Shown here piece by piece: positions 1 to 6,493 of a stretch of DNA of 12,792 nt (position 1 is the stretch's first letter; each line of letters begins with the position of its first letter). The notes beneath the pieces are model-generated. The model was not told where the DNA came from and did not search any database. It saw only the letters and a list, made by a program, of their open reading frames with translations. The position numbers and the translations under genes are program-made. Origin of the DNA: Chrysochromulina tobinii (taxonomy: Eukaryota; Haptophyta; Prymnesiales; Chrysochromulinaceae); the NCBI GenBank assembly GCA_001275005.1, contig JWZX01001329.1, positions 1 through 12,792 on the forward strand, read 5' to 3'.

Positions 1-1796
1 ACCGCCGCGCCCGCCCTCCGACGCCGCCGCCCTCGACGCCACCGCCGCCGCCCTCGAAGCCGCCCGCACCCTTCATCCCGATGAGCGTGGGGGCCGGCCT
101 CACGAGCGCCGCCGATTCACAAACGGGGATGCTCATCGGTATCATCGCCGCCGCCGGCGGCGCGCTCGTTGTGTGCACCATCTGCCTATTCGTCTACTAC
201 CGCCGCAAGGCCAAGAGCAAGCATCGCGCCAGGACGGGCCACTCGACCAACTCCACCAAGAGCCCCACGAAGGGCGCCACCGAGCTCTCACGGATCGAGA
301 GCCCCACGAAGGAGCCGATCAAGGTCAATGTCAAGCTCATCCCCATGTCCGAGATCGAATTGGGCGAGCAGCTGGGCACCGGCGCCTTCGGCATCGTCTA
401 CAAGTGCACGTTCCAAGCCACCGCGTGCGCTATCAAGAAGCTGCACTCAAAGGAGGAAAAGTCGGAGAAGCTCATCCAGGGGCTCATGGACGAGTTCCAC
501 GTGATGAGCTCGCTCCGCCACCCGAACGTGCTGCTCACGCTCGGCATCGCCGAGGATTTCCTCGAGGGCTCCAAGGGCATCGTCATGGAGCTCATGGAGG
601 CCTCGCTCGCCGACGTGCTCCACTCCTCCGCCTTCGATCAGTACGCCACGTGGGTTGGCTCCTTCTACTCCGTCGCCTCGGATGTGGCCAACGGCATGGC
701 CTACATCCACTTCAACAACATGCTCCACCGCGACCTCAAGCCGGGCAACGTGCTCCTCGACGCTCAGTGGGTGGCCAAGATTGCCGACTTCGGCACCACC
801 TTCGATGCGACCGAGAAGGCGGCGGGCTCGGACGGCGGCGACATCCAGGGCACGCCGCCCTACATGGCGCCCGAGATCGTGAGGATGGGCGTGTACGACA
901 AGCCGGTGGACGTGTGGGCCTTCGGGTGCATGCTTGCGCACATGAGCACCAAGCGCGCTCCCTACTCGTGGCTCACGCACATCGAGACGCCCAAGCAGCT
1001 CATCGAGGTGGTGCGCAGGAGCGAGTACTCGCCGCTCGAGATGATGATGGAGTGCGGCCCCTTAACCTGCCCCGAAAAGATCAAGCAGCTTGCCAAGAAA
1101 TGCTGCCACCCAACGCCCTCGTCCCGGCCCACATTCAACGCGATCTCGTTCATGGTCACCGCCGCCATCCCCCAGGGCGCAGATCCGCGCCCCGTGGCGC
1201 GCATCAAGAACAAGCGCCCGGTGAAGCGCGCCTCGCTGGCAGACATCGTGCAGCAGAGCGGCGCCGAGAGTGATTCCGGCAGGTCGAAAACGCCCTCAGA
1301 TGGGGATCGCGCCTTGGATATGCAGAAGTCGTTCCGCGACAAGTTCAGGGGCCGCTCCAAGAAGAACGAGCTCAGCACCTCGACCTGGAGCGACAAGTCG
1401 TACCGCGCGGGCAACACGTCGACCTGGAGCGACAAGTCGTACCGCGCGGGCAACGTAGAGACCTTCCAGTCCACGGTCCTAAACTCCACCTACGTGCCAC
1501 ATGATGGAAGGTCCACTGAGACCTACACGCCTGACAAGAATGCGCCGGAAACGATGCCCAAAACGGCCGGCAGCGGTGCGGGCAGCTCGAGTGGCGCTGG
1601 TAGCTCTAGTGGTGCTGGTGTGCTCGGCGCCACCGTCACGCCCGATTCGTTGTCCCGAACTTTTGGGAACACCTTTGGGAACACCTTTGGGAACGTCTTC
1701 GGGGCCACGCTCCTCACCACCTTCACGCCCGGCTCGGCCGCCTCCACGGCCGACAAGACCAAAGGAGGCGATGTCGATGATGAGACCATGGTTTAG
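1..1796 (+). CDS. Receptor-like TKL-type serine/threonine kinase, 5'-partial
   Basis: The reading frame is already open at base 3 and ends at TAG 1794-1796. The Met at 81 is probably internal, because the 26 codons before it encode an in-frame proline-rich stretch (PPTPPPS, PPPPPSKPPAPF) typical of an ectodomain or stalk. Counting from that Met (571 residues), a hydrophobic segment at about 17-40 followed by RRKAKSK looks like a single transmembrane helix with a cytoplasmic stop-transfer. The kinase domain spans about 90-362: Gly-rich loop GTGAFGIV (99-106), ATP lysine in AIK (K119), likely alpha-C Glu138, catalytic HRDLKPGN (216-223), DFG (236-238), GTPPYMAPE (257-265), DVWAFG (278-283) and R349 near the end. 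All catalytic residues are present, so it should be active. The EI-LGEQLGTGAFG start and LRHPNV are TKL-like; RD kinase. The tail (363-571) is Ser/Thr-rich with internal repeats. Ligand and substrates cannot be inferred. No intron is seen in the visible part. Confidence 0.9.
   Translation, partial: RRARPPTPPPSTPPPPPSKPPAPFIPMSVGAGLTSAADSQTGMLIGIIAAAGGALVVCTICLFVYYRRKAKSKHRARTGHSTNSTKSPTKGATELSRIESPTKEPIKVNVKLIPMSEIELGEQLGTGAFGIVYKCTFQATACAIKKLHSKEEKSEKLIQGLMDEFHVMSSLRHPNVLLTLGIAEDFLEGSKGIVMELMEASLADVLHSSAFDQYATWVGSFYSVASDVANGMAYIHFNNMLHRDLKPGNVLLDAQWVAKIADFGTTFDATEKAAGSDGGDIQGTPPYMAPEIVRMGVYDKPVDVWAFGCMLAHMSTKRAPYSWLTHIETPKQLIEVVRRSEYSPLEMMMECGPLTCPEKIKQLAKKCCHPTPSSRPTFNAISFMVTAAIPQGADPRPVARIKNKRPVKRASLADIVQQSGAESDSGRSKTPSDGDRALDMQKSFRDKFRGRSKKNELSTSTWSDKSYRAGNTSTWSDKSYRAGNVETFQSTVLNSTYVPHDGRSTETYTPDKNAPETMPKTAGSGAGSSSGAGSSSGAGVLGATVTPDSLSRTFGNTFGNTFGNVFGATLLTTFTPGSAASTADKTKGGDVDDETMV
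1377..1454 (+). repeat. Two 39-bp tandem repeats in the kinase tail
   Basis: Two adjacent 39-bp units (1377-1415 and 1416-1454) each encode TSTWSDKSYRAGN and differ by one base (acc/acg). They lie in the cytoplasmic tail after the kinase domain. The near-perfect DNA identity points to a recent in-frame duplication. Each unit carries a Tyr and several Ser/Thr, so duplication doubles possible phosphorylation or docking sites; that role is inference. Confidence 0.9.
1659..1694 (+). repeat. Three 12-bp units encoding TFGN
   Basis: Three 12-bp units (about acctttgggaac) encode TFGN three times, followed by a degenerate fourth unit giving VFGA. A Gly/Ser repeat (GAGSSS units, about 1572-1620) lies just upstream. 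These are low-complexity expansions in the C-terminal tail of the kinase. Confidence 0.85.
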
Positions 1797-1820
1797 TTCC
1801 ACGTAACCGAACGTCGGTGA

Positions 1821-1845
1821 AGTTCTGAGCTGCCAGCTCAGAACT
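1821..1845 (+). terminator. Perfect hairpin just downstream of kinase stop
   Basis: The segments agttctgagctg and cagctcagaact are exact reverse complements separated by one base, giving an 11-bp stem with a 3-nt loop, 25 nt after the kinase stop codon. It would be in the kinase 3' UTR. It could stabilise or end the transcript, but in eukaryotes hairpins seldom define 3' ends, so the terminator label is tentative. The right arm is also part of the adjoining repeated sequence. Confidence 0.4.
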
Positions 1846-1920
1846 CCTCAAGTGTGTGCCAGCTCAGAACTCAAGGGTGTGAACTCCTCGAGTGTGTGCC
1901 AGCTCAACACAGCTCTGAGC
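1841..1920. repeat. Two-unit tandem repeat, 40-bp period
   Basis: The unit starting gaactcctcaagtgtgtgcc at 1841 recurs at 1881; the first 26 bases match with one change (a/g), then the units diverge. A shorter direct repeat, gccagctcagaactc, occurs at 1832-1846 and 1858-1872. The array lies in the presumed kinase 3' UTR. Confidence 0.8.
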
Positions 1921-2174
1921 ACGTAATGAATCAGGGACCGGCCGCATATCATCGCATCGCATCTCCGAGGGGTTATGGCGTGTGCTACGCACGCTGACGG
2001 AGGCGATATGGCACCGGCCGCATGCAAGGGACTCCCGGGGATGACAGCCTGACTGATGAAAGCTCAGCAAAGTGCTCGCATGGAGGCGACACAGGCTTTT
2101 TCGTTGACCAACGTGTGCGAAGGAGGGGATGAGTGCAACACAGGTGTGCGCAGTGAAGAGCCCCACAACGTGAA

Positions 2175-2216
2175 GGGGGAGAGGTGCGACCGACCTGGGG
2201 GAGAGGTGCGACCGAC
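2175..2216. repeat. Two-unit tandem repeat, 22-bp period
   Basis: The 20-mer gggggagaggtgcgaccgac occurs exactly at 2175-2194 and again at 2197-2216. It is non-coding and immediately precedes the GTGCGG-rich tract. Confidence 0.85.
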
Positions 2217-2255
2217 CGAGTGTGTCTTTGTGTGCGCGGTAGATTTCGCCGTCCA

Positions 2256-2343
2256 TGTGCGGTGTGTGCTGTCCGCGGTGGGTGCGCGGTGTGCGGTGCA
2301 CTGCGGTGTGCGGTGCTGGTGCGGTGTGCGGGGTGCGGGGTGC
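2256..2343. repeat. Imperfect GTGCGG-rich low-complexity tract
   Basis: The + strand here is almost entirely G, T and C in variants of gtgcggtgtgcgg, with very few A residues, giving a strong strand asymmetry. It is consistent with repeat slippage in non-coding DNA. No protein-like translation was found in any frame. Confidence 0.7.
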
Positions 2344-2428
2344 TTCACACTTCCAAGGGATGTTAAATAAGAAACACAAACAGCCCCGAGCGCGGAGCGC
2401 CGAGCCCGCCCGCGCTGCGGAGGACGGC

Positions 2429-2786
2429 GGCGCCTGGCGGGCGCCTCGCCTGTGCCCCGCCGCGGGTATCGCCCGCGTCCGCCTGTCCGGCGTCCGGGCT
2501 CCGCGGTCGTGGGCTGCGCGTTACCGTCGCCGGTGTATGGGCAATGTGGGGGCCGAGCCTCACTTACACTTTATAAATGGTTGCAAACTAGCGCGAACTT
2601 AGGAAACGTAAGGCCCGTCACCAGCGCGTCTGTCCCTCGTCCTCTGAGCGAGTCCCTTGATTGTGGTCGTGTGAAGCGCCGAGAGACGGTGACGTTAAGG
2701 CGGGTCGGGCGGTGTCGTGCGGTCACTGGTTTGACCCGCGGTCGGTTGGGAAGTCAGTTTTCCGGAATTCGGGTCGATCTGACCCG
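2429..2786. other. Cluster of short perfect inverted repeats with internal TATA-like box
   Basis: Perfect stems read directly from sequence: ggcgcc at 2429-2434 and 2440-2445; cgcggg/cccgcg at 2461-2466 and 2472-2477; gcgggtc/gacccgc at 2700-2706 and 2733-2739; cgggtc/gacccg at 2770-2775 and 2781-2786. A TATA-like tataaa sits at 2572-2577. This could be a structured non-coding RNA gene or simply GC-rich spacer in which short stems arise by chance. No known RNA family was recognised. Confidence 0.25.
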
Positions 2787-3009
2787 ACCTTCTGTGAGGT
2801 GTTGCGCCCGTTAACCCATTAGAGATTAGTACGTTGCGCCATCGGGAAGTATGCGAATATTCTGGTGAACGATTTTTGCATTTTCTCTTACACGCTCCAC
2901 TCCTGCGACCCAGACCTCTGACAGCCCTCTTACTACGTTACTAGCGCGTCGACCACCGCTGTCTCTGCGTATCAACGTGGAGAGGACGGACGCTTCGGAC
3001 GCACCCCTC

Positions 3010-3713
3010 TCACAGCTCCACCTTGTAGGGCCGCAAGCCCTTCGGGCCGCTGAACTCCTCCCACGTCACGTAACCGTCCCCGTCCTTGTCCTCCCTCTTC
3101 AGGAGGCCGGGCAACAGCTCCGTGAGACTCGCGTTTCGCTTCTGGAGGTCCGCCAGAAGCTCCTGGTGGCTCAGCCGACCATCTCCATCGGCGTCTATTC
3201 CAACGAACACGTCGTCTTCAATTGGGGGCTTCTTGACGCTCAGCAGCTCCATGTCAAAATTGAGCGTCGCACCTATCGGAGTGTCGTTGCCGGCCAACAC
3301 ATCTGGTATGCCCAACGCAGGCGGAACCACCAGGGTGAACTTGGCGCCTTGGCAGAGTCCGATGAGGCCCTTATCCCAGCCTCGAATGACCATGCCGACG
3401 CCGATCTTGGTTTCAAAAGCGCCTTTTCCAGGTGCGAACAGCGTGTCGAACTGCTTACCCTTCACGCCCGTGGCCGACGATTCATCCTACGACAAGATCA
3501 TACGACAAGCAGTGAGAAGCAGCGGGTGCAGTGCTGGCTCGAGAAAGGGCTCGAGAAAAAGCTACGCACGATGGTTCCGATGTAGTGCATGGTTATGTTG
3601 TCACCACGCCGGACCTTATGGGCGGCATCACACTCCTTGGGGCCGTCCTTGTGCATAACGACGAGCTCGGTGGCCGATGCGGCTGCAGCAAGCGCAATCA
3701 GCCAAGGCGGCAT
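3010..3713 (-). CDS. Secretory FKBP-type peptidyl-prolyl isomerase with two EF-hands
   Basis: Two exons, 3713-3570 and 3486-3010, give a 206-residue protein. FKBPs catalyse cis-trans isomerisation of Xaa-Pro bonds; this one resembles ER FKBPs with C-terminal EF-hands (FKBP14-like). Residues 1-15 (MPPWLIALAAAASAT) form a short signal peptide. The FKBP fold covers about 16-132, with HYIGT (43-47), QFDTLF (60-65), GMVIRGWDKG (79-88), VPPALG (102-107) and ATLNFDMELL (121-130). Two canonical 12-residue EF loops follow: DADGDGRLSHQE (146-157) and DKDGDGYVTWEE (181-192), so calcium binding is expected. The protein ends KVEL, a variant of the KDEL/HDEL retrieval signal. By alignment to FKBP12 the drug-binding Tyr82 is Leu (A-L-G), which may reduce FK506 affinity. 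The start is chosen because it gives the signal peptide; the splice restores phase exactly. Confidence 0.93.
3487..3569 (-). other. Intron of the FKBP gene (83 nt)
   Basis: On the minus strand the donor is ATC|GTGCGT and the acceptor GTCGTAG|GAT, phase 0. Removing it joins HYIGTI to DESSATGVKGKQFD, the expected FKBP order. Reading through it instead gives RSFFSSPFSS and then a stop, which breaks the domain. Confidence 0.85.
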
Positions 3714-3983
3714 TTTGATTGTGGCGCTTCAAGTAGGATTCCTCCGCCGGCTTCATATTTCGGCGGCTCCGGATTCTCCTTTTCGGATCACATCAAATAC
3801 GCACAATCAACCCGACCCAGCCACGCGAGCGCCGGGCCACGTCACGAAAAAACGACTTCGCGAAACAAGTGATTGTCCGAAAACAGGAAACTCACAAACT
3901 CGTCTCTTTCCTCTACAATTTGTAGTCCGTCCCTCTAGAGACGCTGAGACGGCCAAATCGCCCCCATTGCACGCAGGGTCAGC
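3714..3983 (-). promoter_or_regulatory. Spacer upstream of FKBP, with nested inverted repeats
   Basis: This lies between the FKBP start and the 3' end of the sulfotransferase gene, both on the minus strand. It should hold the FKBP promoter and 5' UTR and the sulfotransferase 3' UTR. A perfect 6-bp stem (ccgccg 3744-3749, cggcgg 3761-3766) lies 31 bp before the FKBP ATG. A nested inverted repeat lies at 3902-3942: gtctct/agagac outside and ctacaa/ttgtag (3913-3925) inside. No clear TATA box or CDS was seen. Confidence 0.4.
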
Positions 3984-4164
3984 TCATGAGCAGAGTCGTG
4001 CCGAGGTGCCGTCAAAATATGTGCCCAGTACACGCGGCGTTTCGCACACGATGGCACGCTCAGAGAAGCCAAGCGAGGTGCCAAGCTGCCGAGCTGCTGT
4101 AAGATACGACTCCAGGTGAGTGAAGCAACTTCTTCGAGACTCTGCCCGTCGGCTGCGCACGCGC
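3984..4164 (-). other. Possible alternative last exon of the sulfotransferase-like gene
   Basis: The sequence after the reading-through stop codon at 4200 begins within a perfect donor-like GG|GTGAGT (GT at 4203-4202). If it is used with the acceptor TTCAG at 4169-4165, a 39-nt intron is removed and the frame continues for about 60 residues (including HLESYLTAARQLGTSLGF and VLGTYFDGTSARLCS) to TGA at 3984. A second acceptor (GTGCGCAG, 12 nt later) is also in phase. The intron would be unusually short and the exon has no recognisable domain, so this is a candidate only. Confidence 0.35.
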
Positions 4165-4199
4165 CTGAACTTCAGTCTCCACATTTTTACCAACCGGAC

Positions 4200-6230
4200 T
4201 CACCCAGATATTCCGCCTCGACCAGTACTTGGTAAATCTGCGTTCACTTGGATGGCCTCATGGACCTGGCGATTGATCGGCGACTTCAGCATGTCCAACT
4301 CGCGCAACACCTCAAAGTGCGGAACGCGCGCCGTGTATCTGGCGAACGCCTCCCCATCTGCACACACAAAACAGGCAGGGGAAGTCAGTTTTCAACGCGT
4401 TAGGCGCAGGTTCGTCGTGATACGCACAGAAGCGATGGGAGCATCGATTGAATGGCTCGATTTCGCTCTGTATGAATGGAACATGGGTGACGCCAATGTT
4501 GGTCCGCCATCGCTTGCCAGATGCATCGCCAGTCTGCTCAGCCGCCATCTCAAATGCATGCTCCAACGAAAACATGGACGTGTCCAAAAATAGCACATGG
4601 CTGAGCTGATCGAGGCGATCAAACGCCTGTCGAATGACTCCATCGCAGCCGACCTCGAGCATCGTCTTCTCCACACGCCTCGCACGATCGACTAAGCATC
4701 CAGTGATCTGCAACAGCTTGAGCCGCTGCGCAGGGCACAAACCGGCCAGGGCGGCTTCAAGCTCAGCGTATGGGGCGTCCGGAGCCACTGCAGCCACAGA
4801 TTTGGCCGTCTTATCGAGGTCGGCAGCCCACGTATGTTTGGAGCACGACCAACGCGACGACGCTGCATTCTGTGCTGGTGCATTGGCGCTCACGTCATTT
4901 GCCGCGAGCAGTTCCGCGTTGTGCCTGAGGAACTCGTGTTTCAACCGAAACCATCCTTGCTGTTGACGCATGTCCTTGGATGTCACCAGAGCGAGCATCA
5001 ACTGTTGGCAGAGCAGTTGCCACGGCCCTGCAGAGCATACGCGGCCGTACCCTCTCTTCTCGAGCGGCTGGGCGTTCCTCGCCAGCCGTGATTCTAAACC
5101 ACCAGGCGGTTGTAAAGCGAGAAACCTGCCGCCAGGCTTTGGAATTTCCGAAACTTCGTCGTCGATGCAAACGGGTCCCTCATCGTTGATCAGCTTGAGG
5201 GCGTCTTGGAACAAGAGCATCTCGGGCGAGAGCCGATAGTAGAGCTGACGAGGCACCGCGGAGGCATGGTGCCAATAGTTGAATTGAGAATGCGCGAGAA
5301 CGAGCGGTGACCGAAGGATGGTGAAAGATCGGAAGCGCACGTTGCGGCCTGAGACAGCTTCGTACTCTCTGATGGTGTTCAGCAGTTGTCGGGGCGCGCC
5401 CCTGAGATACGAGCAGACAGGGGGGGAGGGCAACTTGATGCCGTGAACGGGTTGCAGGCGGACGCGAGTTGTGAGGGCGCGTGCGCTCACCAATCGAGAC
5501 CGCAGTGATGCTCCACAAAGATGCGCTTGAGGTTAGCCCTAAGCAACTTGATCAGTTCGCCTTGCACGGTTGGTGATATCTTTTCACAGTAGCCCGTCTT
5601 TTGCCACCTGTGCTGCTCGAACCACGATCGCACGACAGTGCCCGCCATCTTCTCCATATGCATGAAAAGGACCACTTTCTGAGGCTCGGCGAGAGATGCG
5701 GACCCGCGTGATGCACGCGCAGCAACGTGGCGCAGTGTGACGACTGGCGCGGAGAGGAATCCGTGATACTCGGTCAGAAGACGATCCATGTCACACGTAG
5801 CGTACCAAGAGCAGTCGCGTACTTCGGGATTGACGGTGATGTAGTTGCAGCGTTCACACTTGGCGCATGCGTTCAGACACACGCGCACGGCACTTCGGAG
5901 GGAGCGTGCCGCTTGCATGGAGAGGCGAATTGACCCACGCCCAGATGTTCGACACTCACGAAGCGATCCTGCGGTCGTGTGCCCACAGAAACCCTTCTTG
6001 GCGCCGTTGAGCCATGAATCGATGGTGGTGACGTTGTCGACCAGTAGCTTCTGGCTGATCCCGTCTCGCTGTGCTCCAACCCGCTCGTGGTCGTTGCTGC
6101 GGCCGCCACGGTCCTCATGTTGCTCCTGCCCACCAAACAGACGGCCAGATGAGGATGCAGGCGCGGCAACGCAGGCCAGCAGCACGAGAGACCAGAGCGC
6201 CGTGCTGACGCTCGGGGTGCCAGCAACCAT
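4200..6230 (-). CDS. Signal-peptide, Cys-rich (PAN/apple-like) and sulfotransferase-like protein
   Basis: Exons 6230-5491, 5401-4428 and 4357-4200 give 623 residues (682 if the candidate exon 3984-4164 is used). The start is the first ATG of the frame (GCGATGG context); the frame further upstream begins only at GTG. Residues about 10-28 are a signal peptide or type II anchor. A Cys-rich module follows (C82, C93, C118, C122, C125, C128, C140, C146; CSWYATC at 140-146), resembling PAN/apple-like modules. The sulfotransferase part starts near 185: HMEKMAGTVVR (191-201) matches the PAPS 5'-phosphosulfate loop (H-x2-K-x2-G-T), and FTILRSPLVLAHSQFNYW (273-290) matches the 3'-phosphate motif, though the usual acidic residue after R is Ser and the second Arg is Leu. 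DTSMFSLEHAF resembles the later conserved block. It probably sulfates a glycan or protein in the Golgi; acceptor unknown. It is divergent from the adjacent EEP gene. Confidence 0.78.
4358..4427 (-). other. Intron 2 of the sulfotransferase-like gene (70 nt)
   Basis: On the minus strand the donor is TTCT|GTGCGT and the acceptor, after a T/G-rich tract, is GTGTGTGCAG|ATGGGG. Phase is 1, and joining gives NRCSHRFYGEAFARYTARV. Without splicing the frame runs into a Cys-rich, unlike tail (DFPCLFCVCRWGG) ending at 4312. The donor hexamer is the same as in the FKBP intron. Confidence 0.75.
5402..5490 (-). other. Intron 1 of the sulfotransferase-like gene (89 nt)
   Basis: On the minus strand the donor is GATTG|GTGAGC, and the acceptor CGTATCTCAG|GGGC follows a strong pyrimidine tract. 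Phase 2 joins HHCGLDW to GAPRQLLNTIREY. Reading through hits TGA inside the donor, so splicing is required to connect the two sulfotransferase motifs. Confidence 0.88.
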
Positions 6231-6493
6231 CGCCGCCGCTGCAAGCCTCTGCGGAGACACCGTTTGCACCTGGAGTGGCCGCCTCACGGCGTCTCGAAAT
6301 CGTCCTCGCGTTCGCGCAACGTGCTCGTTTAAAGTTGCTCGATTTCCATATTCGGGTTTGTGAATTGCTACGATTGTGGGGAAATTTAATGAACGGATAA
6401 TCAGTGCCCCGTTCGTCTGTAGTGTTTACGTTCACACAAGAGGAATCCTGCCTTCGGATCGACCTCGCGCGCCGCGCCTGGCGGGAGCGAGCG
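6231..6493. promoter_or_regulatory. Divergent intergenic region between sulfotransferase and EEP genes
   Basis: These 263 bp separate two ATGs pointing away from each other, so both promoters and both 5' UTRs should lie here. It contains an AT-richer patch (about 6325-6400) with TTTAAA at 6328-6333 and aaatttaatg near 6381-6391, in otherwise GC-rich DNA. The frames of both flanking genes extend into it only from GTG codons (6287 minus, 6404 plus), which argues that it is non-coding. No specific transcription-factor site can be named. Confidence 0.55.

Larger units (their letters stand above)
1797..3009. other. Convergent intergenic spacer without a convincing CDS
   Basis: This lies between the stop of the + strand kinase and the stop of the - strand FKBP, so it should hold both 3' UTRs. 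Open frames here (for example 1864-2379 minus and 2255-2602 plus) give compositionally biased, domain-free translations rich in His/Pro/Arg/Cys and are treated as chance. It holds a hairpin at 1821-1845, 40-bp and 22-bp tandem repeats, a GTGCGG-rich tract (2256-2343), a very GC-rich block (about 2385-2520) and a less GC-rich block (about 2560-2990) with a TATA-like box and perfect short hairpins. I could not match it to tRNA, 5S, U1-U6, SRP or RNase P consensus motifs by eye. Confidence 0.75.

Noticed and set aside
173-1273. 366-residue frame overlapping the kinase
   Set aside because: It is an antisense-like His/Arg/Gly-rich shadow frame; the kinase frame carries all catalytic motifs.
1864-2379. 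171-residue minus-strand frame in the spacer
   Set aside because: The translation is dominated by His/Thr/Pro runs from the GT-rich tract and shows no domain, signal peptide or conserved motif.
2770-2786. tRNA T-arm
   Set aside because: gggtc-gatct-gaccc has a 5-nt loop and lacks GTTCRA; no anticodon or D arm was found nearby.
2255-2814. Plus-strand frames of 115 and 120 residues in the spacer
   Set aside because: They have Arg/Pro/Cys-biased composition and overlap each other in different frames, as expected of chance open frames in GC-rich DNA.
6231-6287. N-terminal extension of the sulfotransferase-like protein by 19 residues
   Set aside because: Its first codon is GTG; the ATG at 6230 directly precedes a good signal peptide.
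6404-6493. N-terminal extension of the EEP nuclease by 30 residues
   Set aside because: The extension begins at GTG, not ATG, and no in-frame ATG lies in it; 6494 is the first ATG of the frame.
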